From assembly GCA_964455375.1 (NCBI GenBank), contig CAYVXE010000008.1:6730-70729 (forward strand): a stretch of 64,000 bases of DNA, in the 5' to 3' direction. The stretch comes from CAYVXE01 sp964455375. Its GTDB lineage: Bacteria; Zhuqueibacterota; Zhuqueibacteria; Oceanimicrobiales; Oceanimicrobiaceae. Position 1 is the stretch's first letter. Each line of letters begins with the position of its first letter. Both the position numbers and the translations under genes were made by a program. This document shows, piece by piece, positions 54,207 to 63,704 of the stretch. The notes beneath the pieces are model-generated. The model saw only the letters and a program-made list of their open reading frames with translations. It ran no database searches and had not been told where the DNA came from.

Positions 54207-55130
54207 TTGGAAACTAAGATAAAATTGATCGTCAACCCCGTAGCAGGAAACGGAACCGTTAAAAAAAAATGGATAGAGGTTCAACGAATTGCGTCTAACC
54301 TCTTTAAAGAAATCTCATGGGATTTTACAAGAAAACCGGCCGATGCCACTCAACTCACCCGAAAGGCGATTCACGAAGGGTACGAAACCATTGTAGCGGT
54401 TGGCGGTGACGGTACCATTCATGAAGTCGTCAACGGTTTCTTTGAAAATGGAGAACCGATCAACTCCGACGCTGCTCTGGGAATTATTTCCATGGGAACA
54501 GGCTGTGACCTTGCTAAATCCCTTGAACTCCCGCACAGTTTACATACGGCAATGGCGAAAATTAAGAACCGTCAATGTTGCAAATACGATGTTGGTAAAT
54601 TGACGTTTACGGAAGAAAGCGGCAAAAACGGTGTTTGTTACTTCATAAATATCGCTGATGCCGGATTCGGGGGAGCGATGGTGGAGGTGGTTAATCAGTC
54701 CTCCAAGGCATTAGGACAGTTTGTGGCTTATGTATCCGCTCTGCTCAAAACACTCGCCATTTACAAAAACAAATCGATTCACATAAAAATTGACGATATT
54801 TTTGAAGCGGAATTAACCGTCAACTCCGTCGTTGTTGCCAACGGGCAATTTTTTGGCGGCGGCATGTGGATTGCCCCAAAAGCAGCGATGAATGACGGTT
54901 TATTTGACATCACGATTATCGGGGATGTGACCCGGCGGGATGTTCTGGCGCAACTTCACAAACTGTACAATGGAACGCTGCATACGCACCCAAAAGTGCA
55001 GACATTCAGGGGCAAAACTGTCACACTCACATCGAAGCATTCGGTGAAGCTAGATGCAGATGGTGAAGCAGCGGGTGTCTTGCCTGCATATTTTGAAATG
55101 TTACCTGCTGCCCTTAACGTAATTATCTGA
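54207..55130 (+). CDS. Diacylglycerol/lipid kinase (YegS/DgkB family)
   Basis: About 307 residues. It opens with KIKLIVNPVAGNG and has the nucleotide-binding VAVGGDGTIHEVVNGF and GIISMGTGCDLAKSLE, then ADAGFGGAMVE and a C-terminal beta-sandwich with SVVVANGQFFGGGMWIAP and VKLDADGEAAG. It phosphorylates diacylglycerol or a similar lipid. Start choice is uncertain: TTG 54207 behind AGGAG puts the domain right at the N-terminus, while ATG 54156 overlaps the exchanger gene by 16 bp and adds a region without family likeness. Confidence 0.88.
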   Translation: METKIKLIVNPVAGNGTVKKKWIEVQRIASNLFKEISWDFTRKPADATQLTRKAIHEGYETIVAVGGDGTIHEVVNGFFENGEPINSDAALGIISMGTGCDLAKSLELPHSLHTAMAKIKNRQCCKYDVGKLTFTEESGKNGVCYFINIADAGFGGAMVEVVNQSSKALGQFVAYVSALLKTLAIYKNKSIHIKIDDIFEAELTVNSVVVANGQFFGGGMWIAPKAAMNDGLFDITIIGDVTRRDVLAQLHKLYNGTLHTHPKVQTFRGKTVTLTSKHSVKLDADGEAAGVLPAYFEMLPAALNVII

Positions 55131-55140
55131 GAGTCCGTTA

Positions 55141-55170
55141 TTGACATTTAGGTCAAAATTCACCTAATTG
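55141..55170 (+). promoter_or_regulatory. Possible promoter for the HD-domain gene
   Basis: TTGACA (55141-55146) and TAATTG (55165-55170) are 18 bp apart, 33 bp before the chosen start. The -10 match is only fair. Confidence 0.35.
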
Positions 55171-55202
55171 TAACATGCGAGTTGACAAACATGGAGAAGA
55201 CT

Positions 55203-55757
55203 ATGGATCGTGAACAAGCCTGGAATTTAATGACCGAATACACAAAATCAGACAGCCTGCGCAAACACATGCTTTCAGTAGAAGCTGCCATGCGATTTTA
55301 TGCAAAAAAATTTGGCGAAGACGAAGAAAAATGGAGCATCGTCGGACTGCTGCACGATTTCGATTATGAACAAAACCCGTCTCTGGAAGATCACCCATTT
55401 GTCGGCGTAAAAATTTTAGAGGAGAAAGGCTACCCTGAAGAAATCCGGCGTGCTGTGCTTGCGCATGCAGAACACACGGGTGTGGTTCCGGAAACTCCCA
55501 TGGAAAAATCCGTCTTTGCAGTGGATGAGCTGACCGGTTTTATCGTTGCGGTAGCGTTAGTGCGTCCGTCCAAAAGCATTATGGATGTGAAGGTTAAGTC
55601 GGTAAAGAAAAAAATGAAAGATAAAGGATTCGCCAGAAATGTCAATCGTGAAGACATTCGGAAGGGAGCCGCCTTGCTGAACCTCTCATTAGAAGAGCAT
55701 ATCGGCAATGTGATTGAAGCGATGCAGGGAATTGCCAAAGAACTGGAATTGGAATAA
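55203..55757 (+). CDS. HD-domain phosphohydrolase
   Basis: About 184 residues. HD-superfamily metal ligands are visible as the histidine in SLRKHMLSVEAAM, the HD pair in VGLLHDFDYE and the histidine in AVLAHAEHTG. The rest is helical. Such stand-alone HD proteins hydrolyse nucleotides or phosphate esters, but the substrate here is unknown. ATG 55203 is chosen because GGAGAAG lies just before it; ATG 55191 and TTG 55182 are also in frame. Confidence 0.88.
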   Translation: MDREQAWNLMTEYTKSDSLRKHMLSVEAAMRFYAKKFGEDEEKWSIVGLLHDFDYEQNPSLEDHPFVGVKILEEKGYPEEIRRAVLAHAEHTGVVPETPMEKSVFAVDELTGFIVAVALVRPSKSIMDVKVKSVKKKMKDKGFARNVNREDIRKGAALLNLSLEEHIGNVIEAMQGIAKELELE

Positions 55758-55820
55758 AACGCCTTTGTGGTGAGCCGAACTAAGAATTGAACTGAATTAA
55801 ATCACCGATCCATTCGCACA

Positions 55821-56879
55821 ATGAAATCTCCCACTAAAACACGCGCCGGTATCATCGGAACGGCATTGTCGTTTTTACTGCTGATTCAATTATTAGCCCG
55901 CTACCCGCGATTTGTTGAAACGTATTATTCAAACGGGCTCTACAGAATCATCAATATTTTTGTTTCCAATTTCTCCAGTCAATTCCCTTTTTCTTTTACT
56001 GAATTTTGTGTATGGTTTATTCTGATCATCGGAGTCCCGCTTTACATTGGCAGAATTCGAAAAAAGAAACCAACGCTTGGCAGGCTTGTATTAAACGTCC
56101 TTACCGGCATTTCAATCCTGATTATCTGGTTTTATATTTCTTGGGGCATAAACTATTTCAGAGTTCCCATCAAAGCGAAACTCGGACTCGACAGAGTCCA
56201 TTTACAGAAAACTGCTCTCGATTCAACGTTCACAGATATTATTCATCACGTCAATAAATTGAATCTCTCCTACCCTGTTCATTCTATGGCAGCAATCAAT
56301 AATCTTGTGGATGCCAGTTACCGGGCAGCGCTGAAAGACTCGCTGATCACCGGCTTTCAACCGGGAAAAACCATCAAAACGCTCGCGGTTAACGGAATTT
56401 TAAACAAAACCACCACCAGCGGTTTTTTCAGTCCCTTTTTCCATGAAGTTCATTATAATTCAGATTTGCTCACGTTTGAGCTGCCGTTTGTCATCGCCCA
56501 TGAGAAAGCACATGCCATCGGCTACACCAGTGAATCGGAAGCCAACTTCATCGCATTTTTAATCTGTAAAACGTCCTCCGACGCTCTGGTGCGATACAGC
56601 GCTTACTTCTATCTACTGGGTTATTTTTTCAGCAATGTCCGTTCTGACTCCACAAAATACCGATCTTATGTAAACTCACTCAGCGAAGGGGTGAAATTAG
56701 ATTTGAGCGCAGTGCGGGAAAGATGGAAAGCGCACAGAGGCTTCATTTCTAAACTATCCAACAAAAGTTATGATATGTATTTAAAAGCGAACAAAGTGGA
56801 GGAAGGAATTCACAATTATTCGATGGTTGTCGATTTAGTGGTACGCTATTATGCAAAGAATAATCTTCTGAAGAACTGA
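55821..56879 (+). CDS. DUF3810 membrane protein with a zinc-peptidase-like motif
   Basis: 352 residues. Three membrane helices lie in the first 120 residues (about 12-28, 58-76 and 92-112). The soluble part has VIAHEKAHAIGYTSESEANFIAFL, an HExxH motif (HEKAH) followed by a downstream glutamate, as in gluzincin peptidases, and a conserved GFFSPFFHEVHYNSDL. DUF3810 proteins occur across Bacteroidota and Firmicutes and are uncharacterised; a membrane-bound metalloprotease is a reasonable guess. It is convergent with priA. Confidence 0.85.
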   Translation: MKSPTKTRAGIIGTALSFLLLIQLLARYPRFVETYYSNGLYRIINIFVSNFSSQFPFSFTEFCVWFILIIGVPLYIGRIRKKKPTLGRLVLNVLTGISILIIWFYISWGINYFRVPIKAKLGLDRVHLQKTALDSTFTDIIHHVNKLNLSYPVHSMAAINNLVDASYRAALKDSLITGFQPGKTIKTLAVNGILNKTTTSGFFSPFFHEVHYNSDLLTFELPFVIAHEKAHAIGYTSESEANFIAFLICKTSSDALVRYSAYFYLLGYFFSNVRSDSTKYRSYVNSLSEGVKLDLSAVRERWKAHRGFISKLSNKSYDMYLKANKVEEGIHNYSMVVDLVVRYYAKNNLLKN

Positions 56880-56902
56880 TCTAAACAAGACATGTATCCG
56901 GT

Positions 56903-59541
56903 CTAAATAATCGTTATCGGATCCACATCCACAGCAAGCTGCACTCTCCGGAATGCATCTATTTTTTTAAACTGCGCGCCTGCATTGTTCACCGCCTGAC
57001 GAACTTCTCGTCCTGCCACATCTTTCACCTTCAATGATTTCAACAAAATCTGATAGCGATACTTGTTTTGAATTTTGGCAATTGGCGCCGGTACCGGTCC
57101 CAATATTTGAAAAGAATGATTTACCCGGTGCAGCAGTCGCGCATAGGTTTCTGCAGCAGACCGCACCGTGGCTTCTTTTTCACTCCTAAAAAGGATGGAA
57201 ACCAGCCTGCCAAATGGCGGGTATCCCAGCTCGCGGCGCTGTGCGATCTCTTCAGCATAAAATTTACGGAAATCATGTTCCCTGGCACACTTCATACAAA
57301 AACTTTCCGGCGTAAATGTTTGAATAATGACTTCCCCTTTAATACTTCTGCGACCAGCCCGGCCGGCAACCTGAGTCAGCAGTTGGAATGTCCTTTCGGT
57401 GGAACGAAAATCAGGAATTAACATTCCCACATCCGCATTGATGACGCCAACCAAAGTTACGCGGTTAAAATCGAGTCCCTTGGCCACCATCTGTGTTCCC
57501 AGCAAAATATGATATTTCCCCTGTTCAAAATCTTTCAAAATTCGATCATGCGCCCATTTTTTACTCGTCGTGTCCAGGTCCATGCGCACAACCTTAAACT
57601 GTGGAAATGTTTCACCAAGCGCCTGTTGAACTTTTTGCGTTCCGTGTCCGGTAAAGACGATATCGCTGCCCTGACAATCGGGGCACACTTCCGGAGCTTT
57701 ACGGGAATCGCCGCAGTAGTNNNNNNNNNNNNNNNNNNNNNNNNNNNNNNNNNNNNNNNNNNNNNNNNNNNNNNNNNNNNNNNNNNNNNNNNNNNNNNNN
57801 NNNNNNNNNNNNNNNNNNNNCTGCCCTGACAATCGGGGCACACTTCCGGAGCTTTACGGGAATCGCCGCAGTAGTGGCAGCGCAGGCGCCGGCCATGCAA
57901 ATGATAGGTCATCGTAATATTGCACTGTTTGCACTCCGCGACGTAACCGCAATCTTTGCATTTAATAAAACTGGAAAAACCGCGCCGATTTAAGAGAAGG
58001 ATTACCTGCTGGTTGCGACCGATTTTTTCTTCAATTTTCTCTACCAGTAATCGGGAAAATATCGGCACCGTATTTTTCCCGGACATGCGTTTCTCTTTCA
58101 GCATATCAACAATCTCGACGTCCGGGAGAGAAATATTATTCACGCGGTTTTTAAGTTCAAGAAGCTGATATTTCCCGCGACGAGCGTTAAAATAGGACTC
58201 GGAAGACGGCGTCGCAGAACCCAAAATAACAATTGCCTGACTAAACTTTGCCCGAATGACGGCAATATCACGGGCATGGTAGCGTGGCGGAGAGTCGGTT
58301 TGTTTATAGGACCCCTCATGCTCTTCATCAACCACGACGAGGCCGATATTTTTCAGCGGCGCAAAGACCGCCGAACGCGGTCCGATGGCCACAACGGCCT
58401 TTCCTTCCCGTAGCTGCTGCCAGGAATCATACCGTTCTCCGGCAGACATGGCGCTGTGTAAAACCGCAACTTTATCCCCGAAATGCGAACGAAAACGCCG
58501 AACCGTTTGCGGCGTCAAACTGATTTCAGGAACCAGCACAATCGCCGTACGCCCCAGCGATAATGTTTGGTGAATCGCTTCAATGTAGATTTGTGTCTTG
58601 CCACTGCTTGTAACGCCAAACAGCAAAAATGTTTGGAACCTTTTTTCAGTGATTGATTGATAAATCGGCGACAATGCCTGTTTCTGCTCGCCGGTTAAGA
58701 CCACCGGCACCGGCGGCTCGATTTCGCTGAAGCGGTAATAGTCCCGGATAACCTCCTTCTCCGACATTTCCACAAAACCTTTACGAACAAGAGATTTCAA
58801 GGACGTTGAGGCAACCCCCGCTTTTTGCAGCAACTCTTTTTGCCGCACTTCCCGACCGCTTTCCTTCAACAACTTAAGACAATGAGCTTGTTTGGGTGCT
58901 GTTTTCTCTAATGACCGGTAAATTTCGTCGAAGGTCTTTGGTGTCACCTGTGAAACATTCAGATGAATGAATTTTTCTGTTTTGGGTTTTGTGCGGCGGT
59001 TCAACAATTGGGAAATTTCCAGCAACCCTTTTTCCTGCAACTGTTTTAAACTCCAAAACAAATTTTTGGCTCCAAGTCGTTTTTTTAACTGGTCAACTGA
59101 GATACGTTGGCTTTTAGCGACGTACCTGAGAATTTGCGCCTGACGCGGTGCGCTTGCAGCAATTTCGGCGGCAAACATGTCGGCATATTCAGAACAAACT
59201 TCCACATGTTGTTTTGATTTTTGCATGAGCAAGGAAGGTAAAACCGTCTTGATGGCTTCCCCTAAGGAGCAGAGATAATAATCGGCAATCCATTTGGCCA
59301 GTTGCAGCAACTCCTCAGAAACAACCGGTTCCATATCCAGACAGTCCTGAATATCCTTCACGCTTTCCAGGTCTGTTTCGGCTTTTAATCCGACAACGAA
59401 TCCGGTTAAACGTCTGGCGCCGAACGGGGCAATCACACGACTACCGATTTGTAAATGTTCTTTTAATTCCTGCGGGATGGAATAGGTAAACGCCTTGTGC
59501 AAAGGCAGTGGAAAGACAACATCTGCATAGTCCTGGTTCAT
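56903..59541 (-). CDS. priA: Primosomal replication protein N' (PriA helicase), interrupted by an assembly gap
   Basis: Superfamily 2 helicase that restarts stalled replication forks. The N-terminal part (59541 to about 57821) has the PriA DNA-binding opening YADVVFPLPLHKAFTYSIP, Walker A FGVTSSGKTQIY, the DEEH box VVDEEHEGSYKQTD and most of the zinc cysteines (CKDCGYVAECKQCN, CHYCGDS). The C-terminal part (57720 to 56903) has helicase motifs V and VI (LLGTQMVAKGLDF, LTQVAGRAGRR). Between them lie 100 N, and an identical 55-bp sequence flanks the gap on both sides. Removing the Ns and one copy leaves 2484 bp, exactly 828 codons in frame, so the gene is most likely intact with 827 residues. 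Confidence 0.95.
57666..57875. other. Scaffold gap (100 N at 57721-57820) between two identical 55-bp contig ends
   Basis: 57666-57720 and 57821-57875 are identical. The two contigs overlap, so the N run does not stand for missing sequence. It is an assembly artefact, not a tandem duplication. Confidence 0.9.
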
Positions 59542-59579
59542 CTAAACATGAATGTCCATTTTGCAAGTAATGTTCAAAT

Positions 59580-61583
59580 TCACAACAAGGTTTTGGCACG
59601 GGCGACGATATTTTCCACCGTCAAACCGTACTGTCGGTACAACTCCTCACACGGGGCACTGGCGCCGAACTTTTCAATGCCGAGGATGTCACCGGAATCG
59701 CCCGTCCATCGATGCCAGCCCAGCGGAGAACCGGCTTCAACGGCAAGGCGGGCTTTCACATGCGGCGGTAAAACCGTATCCCGGTATTCCTGAGATTGCT
59801 CGGCAAATAATTCCCAGCTCGGCATACTCACCACCCGGGTATCGATTCCCTGAGTCGCCAGCTCTTTCTGAGCATTGACAATTAATTCAACTTCCGAACC
59901 GGATGCGATCAAAATCAGGTCCGGTCGCCCTCCCTTTTCTTTTGATAAAATATACGCTCCCCTAAAAACACCCTCAACACCGGCGAATTCGTTCCGATCA
60001 AACACCGGAAGTTTCTGACGGGTCAAAACCAGCATCGTTGGTCCGGACGTCCGTTCCAGAGCAGCCTGCCAGGCTGCCACCACTTCATTGGCATCCGCAG
60101 GACGTATGATTGTGAGATTGGGGACCGCCCGCAACGCCGCCAGGTGTTCCACCGGTTGATGCGTGGGCCCGTCCTCGCCCAATCCGATGGAGTCATGGGT
60201 CATCACATAAATGACCGGCAGGTTCATCAAGGCTGCCAGTCGGATAGCCGGACGCGCATAATCGGTAAAGACAAAAAATGTCGCCACAAATGGCCGCACG
60301 CCGCCATGCAACTGCATCCCAGAAGCGATGGAACACATGGCATGCTCACGCACCCCCCAGCCGATATTGCGATTTTCATAAGCGCCTTTTTGCAGATAGT
60401 CTGAATTCTTTATCCACGTGTTGTTCGACGGCGCCAGGTCTGCGCTTCCACCGAGCATATATGGCAGAAAATCCGCAAAAGCATTGATGACTTTCCCCGA
60501 AGCCGAGCGCGTGGCAAGCGGACCGTCTTCCGGCAAAAAAACCGGTAGCATGCTGCCAAATTTTTCAGGGAGTTCCTGTTTTAATGCTCCAAGGAGCTGT
60601 TCAGCTAAATCGGGATACGTATTGCGGTACGCCGCAAATTTTTCATGCCATTCCGCTTCAGACTTTTGACCCGCTTTCTTAACCAGGGCCATAAATTCTG
60701 CCACATCATCCGGAATAAAAAATGTTTTATCCTCCGGCCAATTGTAGGCCTTCTTTGTGAGCTTAATTTCCGCATCCCCCAGGGGAGAACCGTGAACGCC
60801 GGCAGTGTCCTGTTTATTTGGTGAACCGTAACCGATATGCGTCCGCAAAATAATCATCGATGGCCGGTCGGTTTCTTTTTTCGCGGTTTCGAATGCGTTC
60901 GTGATCGCCGCAACGTCATTGCCGCGTTCACCCAAATCCTGCACATGCCAGTGGTAACTTTCGAAACGACGCAGAACGTCATCCGTGTAGGCAATTTTCG
61001 TGTCCCCTTCAATGCTGATATGATTGTCATCATAAAGGACGATGAGTTTTCCCAACCCTAAATGTCCGGCCAGAGAAGCGGCTTCATGGGAAGCCCCTTC
61101 CATCAAATCACCGTCACCGCAGAAAACGTACGTGTAGTGATCGAACAGATTAAAACCATCGCGATTGTAAACCGCAGCCAGATGCGCTTCTGTCAGGGCC
61201 ATCCCCACAGCATTCATAAGTCCCTGCCCCAACGGTCCGGTGGTGGTTTCCACGCCTGGTGTGAGGTGATTTTCCGGGTGTCCCGGCGTGCGACTCCCCC
61301 ATTGGCGAAACTGCTTAATGTCATCCAGAGACAGATCATAGCCAGTCAGATGCAGCATGGAATAGAGCAGCATGGAAGCGTGTCCGTTGGAAAGGACAAA
61401 TCGATCACGGTTAAGCCATTTCGGATTAACCGGATTGTGTTTCATCACGTTCATCCACAAAGCGAAAGCTGCCGGCGCCAAACCCATGGGGGCCCCCGGA
61501 TGTCCCGAATTTGCCTTCTGAATGGCATCGATAGATAACGTACGAATGGTATTAATGCAGCGTTGTTCTATTGATTGATCCAT
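59580..61583 (-). CDS. tkt: Transketolase
   Basis: 667 residues, standard length. The thiamine-diphosphate domain has NSGHPGAPMGLAPAAFALW near the N-terminus and FCGDGDLMEGASHEAASLAGHLGL; the pyrimidine domain has GVREHAMCSIASGM and THDSIGLGEDGPTHQPVEHLAALR; the C-terminal domain has LIASGSEVELI. It moves two-carbon units between sugar phosphates in the pentose phosphate pathway. It lies 38 bp before priA on the same strand and 173 bp after glucokinase. Confidence 0.97.
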   Translation of the reverse strand: MDQSIEQRCINTIRTLSIDAIQKANSGHPGAPMGLAPAAFALWMNVMKHNPVNPKWLNRDRFVLSNGHASMLLYSMLHLTGYDLSLDDIKQFRQWGSRTPGHPENHLTPGVETTTGPLGQGLMNAVGMALTEAHLAAVYNRDGFNLFDHYTYVFCGDGDLMEGASHEAASLAGHLGLGKLIVLYDDNHISIEGDTKIAYTDDVLRRFESYHWHVQDLGERGNDVAAITNAFETAKKETDRPSMIILRTHIGYGSPNKQDTAGVHGSPLGDAEIKLTKKAYNWPEDKTFFIPDDVAEFMALVKKAGQKSEAEWHEKFAAYRNTYPDLAEQLLGALKQELPEKFGSMLPVFLPEDGPLATRSASGKVINAFADFLPYMLGGSADLAPSNNTWIKNSDYLQKGAYENRNIGWGVREHAMCSIASGMQLHGGVRPFVATFFVFTDYARPAIRLAALMNLPVIYVMTHDSIGLGEDGPTHQPVEHLAALRAVPNLTIIRPADANEVVAAWQAALERTSGPTMLVLTRQKLPVFDRNEFAGVEGVFRGAYILSKEKGGRPDLILIASGSEVELIVNAQKELATQGIDTRVVSMPSWELFAEQSQEYRDTVLPPHVKARLAVEAGSPLGWHRWTGDSGDILGIEKFGASAPCEELYRQYGLTVENIVARAKTLL

Positions 61584-61756
61584 TTTTGTCTCTTTCTAAA
61601 ATGTAAATAAATGGTATTTCCCTTGCGCTCTTCAACCTCTTATTTGCAAAAGAATACACAACAAGACTTGCAGATTCTTAAATCGTTATTCGCAATTTGT
61701 AAATTCGTCATTCGTAATTGAGAATTGTTCCTAAACGCCAAACTTCCTTCTCCCAC

Positions 61757-62728
61757 CTACAATTCCGCCGCGATATGCGCTGCTCCCAACAGTGCCGTAT
61801 GATCATCCTGAATAACATACAAAGAGGTATCTTCCACGATATTGGATAACCGGCCTTTGTTCAGATAAGCTCTCACGATTGTGCCGTCCCGGAGTTTCCG
61901 CAAAATTTTCGGCGGAATACCCCCACCGAGATAAACGCCGCCGCTTGCGAGATAGGTTAACACCAGGTTGCCGGCAATGGCTCCGAGGCCGGAAGCAAAC
62001 ATATCCAACGTTTTCACACAAATCTCAAATTCCTCTTCCATAGCTGATTGTGAAATGACTGCCGCGGGGTCTTGATGTTGCATGCGCTGTTCAAGTTCTG
62101 CCGGCACCGAATCAAACTCCTTTTCCTTTAGGAAATTAAAAATGGTCACAATTCCGGGGCCGGAATAAAACCGTTCATAACTGACACGCGCCTTTTTTGT
62201 ACGCAAGTACCGGTATAATCTGATTTCTATCTCTGATGTAGGCGCAAAATCCACATGTCCGCCTTCGGAAGGGCGCGGCACATATTTCGTTCCGTCCCAG
62301 GTCAAATAAGCCTGACCCAATCCGGTGCCCGGCGCCAGCACCGCCCGTACTGCATGCGGGTCGGCATCGCTTTTTCCCGGATGCAGGACCACCAGTTCCG
62401 ATGCTTTTAAAAAAGGAACCGCATTGGTTGTGGCAACCAGATCATTCACAAGCTTAACTCTGTGAATCCCCAGTGCTGCTGCGATGCTTCTTTCATCTAA
62501 CCGCCAGGGAAGATTGGTGGCCTCGGAACATCCGTTCATAACCGGTCCCGGCACACCAAAACAGGCACATTGAACCGACACATGTCGAGTCTTCAGAAAA
62601 TCTATGATAACCGCTTCCAAACTTGCATATTTCCGACAAGCAAAAAAGGCCACATCCTGACGTTCTAAAGAGGAATCATACAACGCCAGCCGCGTTTTTG
62701 TCCCACCGATATCACCCACCAAAATCAA
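61757..62728 (-). CDS. glk: Glucokinase
   Basis: 323 residues of the proteobacterial Glk type. The phosphate loop GDIGGTKTRLALYD starts at residue 5, the glucose-binding strand is LVNDLVATTNAV, and LAPGTGLGQAYL and SEGGHVDFAP follow, then ASGGVYLGGGIPPKIL near the end. It phosphorylates glucose with ATP. The start is TTG at 62728, which overlaps the stop of the epimerase gene (TTGA), so the two are coupled. Confidence 0.94.
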   Translation of the reverse strand: MILVGDIGGTKTRLALYDSSLERQDVAFFACRKYASLEAVIIDFLKTRHVSVQCACFGVPGPVMNGCSEATNLPWRLDERSIAAALGIHRVKLVNDLVATTNAVPFLKASELVVLHPGKSDADPHAVRAVLAPGTGLGQAYLTWDGTKYVPRPSEGGHVDFAPTSEIEIRLYRYLRTKKARVSYERFYSGPGIVTIFNFLKEKEFDSVPAELEQRMQHQDPAAVISQSAMEEEFEICVKTLDMFASGLGAIAGNLVLTYLASGGVYLGGGIPPKILRKLRDGTIVRAYLNKGRLSNIVEDTSLYVIQDDHTALLGAAHIAAEL

Positions 62729-63468
62729 CTTTTTTTCTCTCCCATCGCGTTTATTCGAATAAGGTCGTCCTGTTCAAAGGGTACCTGATATGAAATACCG
62801 GCTCTTTCAAATGTCACCGTCGGAATACCGATATCAGCTAAATAAAGGTCGCCGGTCCTTTCCGACCGCAAGCCGGTTTTGGGCAGAGCCAGCGTCATCG
62901 TGGCATCCGGTTGCATAAAAACACCCGGTGTTTCGCCACTGCTGGCATCAACACCGGAAGGGACATCCAGCGCCAGAACAGGAACCTCGGTTTCATTCGC
63001 CCAGTTGATTAAATCTTCAGCCATGCCTTTCGGTTCTGTGTGCAAGCCATAGCCGATGAGCGCATCGATAATTAAATCAAACCCCATTGAATGAAGCTCA
63101 CCGAAATCTAATTCCGTGCCGCCGGCAAATTCAAAAATTTGTTTTTGGAATAACGGAACCCCTTCGAGATGCTCAGGCCGTGCCAGACAAAGGGAAACGT
63201 TCACCCCCCGATTCGCCAGATGCCGTCCGGCACAAATGCCACCCCCGCCATTTCCACCACCACCGGACAACACCAACACGTTGCCCTTCCGCCAAGTGCT
63301 GCCCAGAATTTCGATGGCTAACACAGCCAGACTCCTGCCGGCATTTTCCATCATCTGATATAAATTCGGACCGGTTTCCTCCAACGCAATTCGATCGATG
63401 TCTCGCATCTGTTCACGGGTAACTCCGGGGATTTCAAAACCGGACTGTGTGTAAAATATCTTAATCAA
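62725..63468 (-). CDS. nnrE: NAD(P)H-hydrate epimerase-like protein (YjeF N-terminal domain)
   Basis: 247 residues covering only the YjeF-N domain; the dehydratase domain (NnrD) that is often fused is missing. DALIGYGLHTEPKG and VPVLALDVPSGVDASSGETPG are typical and contain the catalytic aspartate. The loop that normally reads GPGNNGGDG is GGGGNGGGG here, so the first asparagine and the aspartate are both glycine. The enzyme would repair damaged NADHX/NADPHX epimers, but the altered loop leaves room for a different substrate. It starts at TTG 63468, behind a good promoter (63525-63553). Confidence 0.8.
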   Translation of the reverse strand: MIKIFYTQSGFEIPGVTREQMRDIDRIALEETGPNLYQMMENAGRSLAVLAIEILGSTWRKGNVLVLSGGGGNGGGGICAGRHLANRGVNVSLCLARPEHLEGVPLFQKQIFEFAGGTELDFGELHSMGFDLIIDALIGYGLHTEPKGMAEDLINWANETEVPVLALDVPSGVDASSGETPGVFMQPDATMTLALPKTGLRSERTGDLYLADIGIPTVTFERAGISYQVPFEQDDLIRINAMGEKKS

Positions 63469-63524
63469 TACGTATCGCTATCTCTCTTTTAAGACCGGAC
63501 ATTTGTACCATAAAATAAAAAATT

Positions 63525-63553
63525 AAAATAGCATATCCAACACAGATTGTCAA
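63525..63553 (-). promoter_or_regulatory. Sigma-70-like promoter for the nnrE-glk operon
   Basis: On the minus strand TTGACA (63553-63548) and TATTTT (63530-63525) are separated by exactly 17 bp, about 55 bp before the nnrE start. Confidence 0.6.
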
Positions 63554-63613
63554 TGACTTTCACAACAACAGCACGGTTTCTTTCCTTGATCGGAAACAGG
63601 GAATTTATTAATT

Positions 63614-63653
63614 ATTGTTGTAGAGACAAGGCATGCCGTGTCTCTACAACAAT
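63614..63653. repeat. 40-bp REP-like palindrome
   Basis: A perfect 15-bp inverted pair (ATTGTTGTAGAGACA / TGTCTCTACAACAAT) surrounds an inner GGCATGCC palindrome. It lies 51 bp before a REP-associated transposase gene, the usual place for the hairpins these enzymes recognise. Confidence 0.75.
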
Positions 63654-63704
63654 ATGATGACAACACGACGACAATAATGTGTACAGAATTACCATTATAT
63701 CCAA

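Noticed and set aside
57666..57875. Apparent tandem duplication inside priA
   Set aside because: The two 55-bp copies are separated only by 100 N and joining them restores the exact reading frame, so this is overlapping contig ends.
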